Shown here: positions 62,871 through 64,000 of the stretch, piece by piece
Numbering within the stretch: the stretch's first letter is position 1
Layout of the letters: each line of letters opens with the position of its first letter
NCBI GenBank assembly: GCA_017504655.1
Contig: JAFVQT010000028.1
Coordinates: 1-64,000, forward strand
Direction: 5' to 3'
Source: Clostridia bacterium
Lineage (GTDB): Bacteria; Bacillota; Clostridia; Christensenellales; Borkfalkiaceae
DNA: 64,000 nt
Position numbers and translations under genes: made by a program
The notes under the pieces: generated by a model
Database searches by the model: none
What the model was told of the DNA's origin: nothing
Seen by the model: the letters and a program-made list of their open reading frames with translations, nothing else

Positions 62871-64000
62871 TCAGTCTTCGTCCTTTTCTTCCGTTTCTTC
62901 TTCGGACTTGATTATAACCTTGATTTCAAGAACCTTTCTGAGATTTCTCTTGATAACCGTAATTTCAAGATTTCTGAAATTAAAGGTTGCGCCGATAGAG
63001 GGGATTTCGCCAAACTGCTCGATAACCCAACCGGAAACGGTGTTAGAATCCCATTCCTCGTCCTCTTCCTGCTCAAAAAGCTCGCAAAAATCAGAAAGCT
63101 CTGCATTGCCGTCTACGAGATAAGTGGTATCGTCAACCTTAGTAAAGTAGTTTACGACCTCGTCATGCTCATCCCAAATCTCGCCTACAAGCTCTTCTAA
63201 AATATCCTCTAAGGTAACTATACCAAGCGTTCCGCCATACTCGTCGAGAACCGTAGCCATATGAACCTTTTGCTTTTGAAGAGTACGGAGTAAAACTGAT
63301 ATCTTCATATGCTCGGTAGCTATCGCCATAGAGGTTATAATGCCTTTTATGTTTTTAGTACCCTTTAAGTAAGCGTTAAAGAAGTCTTTTTCGTGTATCA
63401 TACCGATAATTGTATCGATAGAGTTTTTGTAAACGGGAACTCTTGAGAATCCGTTTTGTAAAAAGACGTCCTTAATTTCCTCCATAGGCGTGTCCATTTC
63501 AACGGCAATGACGTTTACTCTCGGAACTAAAATATCGCCGACTTCAACGTCGTTAAACTCAATTGCGCCCGAAATAAGCTCGGTTTCGCTCTCGTCTAAC
63601 GTGCCGTCCTCACTCGCTTCCTCTACGTAGGTTAAAAGCTCTTCTTCAGTGATAACGTCAACGCTCTTGAATTTAAACACTTTGGTAAGAATTAGCTTCC
63701 AGCCGGTAAAGAACATGTTCAGAGGGAAGAGTATTACAACTAAAAAGCTTATCAAGCCGCTTGCAAAGCAAGCAAATTTTTCAGGGACCTCTTTTGCAAT
63801 TGTCTTTGGTGTAATCTCGCCGAATATAAGCACGAGAACGGTTGTTGCCGCAGTTGTTACCGTTGCGGCAAGGCTTGCTTGCGATATAAGTGTTGCAAAC
63901 AAAAGACCTGCAATCGTTGTCATAGCGATATTGACTATGTTGTTACCAATCAAGAGGGTAAACAAAAGTCTATCGTAATTTTCGGTAAGAGCAATGGCTT
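62871..64000 (-). CDS. CNNM/CorC-family transporter, cut at the window edge
   Basis: The frame is open to the window's right end, so the true N-terminus lies outside; the visible part begins AIALTENYDRLLFTLLIGNN. It has the DUF21 (CNNM) membrane domain with NNIVNI and FGEITPKTIAKE, then a CBS pair (about 190-310 of the visible part, with FSRVPVYKNSIDTIIGMIH), then a C-terminal CorC_HlyC domain (DEYGGTLGIVTLEDILEELVGEIWDEHDE). Such proteins are magnesium or cobalt effluxers, often called hemolysin-like. A strong terminator follows it. Function beyond the family is not shown. Confidence 0.88.
   Translation of the reverse strand, partial: AIALTENYDRLLFTLLIGNNIVNIAMTTIAGLLFATLISQASLAATVTTAATTVLVLIFGEITPKTIAKEVPEKFACFASGLISFLVVILFPLNMFFTGWKLILTKVFKFKSVDVITEEELLTYVEEASEDGTLDESETELISGAIEFNDVEVGDILVPRVNVIAVEMDTPMEEIKDVFLQNGFSRVPVYKNSIDTIIGMIHEKDFFNAYLKGTKNIKGIITSMAIATEHMKISVLLRTLQKQKVHMATVLDEYGGTLGIVTLEDILEELVGEIWDEHDEVVNYFTKVDDTTYLVDGNAELSDFCELFEQEEDEEWDSNTVSGWVIEQFGEIPSIGATFNFRNLEITVIKRNLRKVLEIKVIIKSEEETEEKDED

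Overview
The window reads as a chromosome segment of a low-to-moderate GC, spore-forming-lineage Firmicute, most likely an uncultured gut Clostridia. This is inference from gene content: a SpoIVFA/SpoIVFB-like pair, a PdaB-like deacetylase, PyrK plus a type-B PyrD, a ZTP riboswitch, sigma-A-type promoters (TTGACA-17-TATAAT), strong AGGAGG ribosome sites and Rho-independent terminators. No rRNA, tRNA, CRISPR array, transposase or prophage gene was recognised.

Layout. 1-2.5 kb: an MFS transporter and a tyrosine phosphatase on the minus strand, the phosphatase apparently translated from a leaderless mRNA. 2.6-7.3 kb: a Sel1-repeat protein, a sporulation-type M23-like/M50 protease pair, a strongly structured leader RNA and a surface protein with InlB-type repeats. 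7.3-12.6 kb (minus): a polyamine ABC transport operon (potD, potC, potB, potA) led by an XRE-cupin regulator with a consensus promoter and a probable operator. 12.9-18.2 kb: polysaccharide deacetylase, SSB-like protein, small membrane protein, nicotinate phosphoribosyltransferase, LspA and an RluD-family pseudouridine synthase. 18.3-25.8 kb: a DUF4116 / VWA / MoxR ATPase module followed by a heterodimeric ABC exporter. 26-27.8 kb: an odd phosphoribosyltransferase, an array of small hairpins and a lipoprotein resembling the soluble domain of SecD.

28-36.5 kb holds a complete de novo pyrimidine operon except carA (pyrC-carB-pyrK-pyrD-pyrF-pyrE-pyrB), with a PyrI-like zinc tail fused to PyrB. 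A macro-domain protein, a TerY-like VWA protein and a small membrane protein follow. 38.8-57 kb is a purine regulon: a ZTP riboswitch with terminator, then purE-purC-purF-purM-purN-purO-AICAR transformylase-glyA-purD-purL-fhs-guaB-guaA. Its enzymes make IMP and GMP and supply formyl-tetrahydrofolate and glycine. Several steps lack their usual glutaminase: PurF has no N-terminal cysteine, GuaA is the ATP pyrophosphatase half only, and CarB has no adjacent CarA. PurL keeps its own glutaminase domain.

Two gaps in the purine regulon (38.98-39.59 kb and 46.0-46.35 kb) hold copies of an unrecognised element of about 115 nt. Each full copy can fold into three hairpins whose outer loops are complementary to each other and co-vary between copies. 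This is the strongest candidate here for an undescribed system. A separate class, arrays of tiny hairpins separated by a constant word, sits at 1-150, 26.86-27.09 and 57.06-57.24 kb.

57.5-64 kb: a CPBP membrane protease, an unidentified structured RNA of about 280 nt with its own promoter and terminator, an ECF-type sigma factor paired with a membrane-anchored beta-propeller protein, a ferritin-like protein and a CNNM/CorC-type transporter cut by the window edge.
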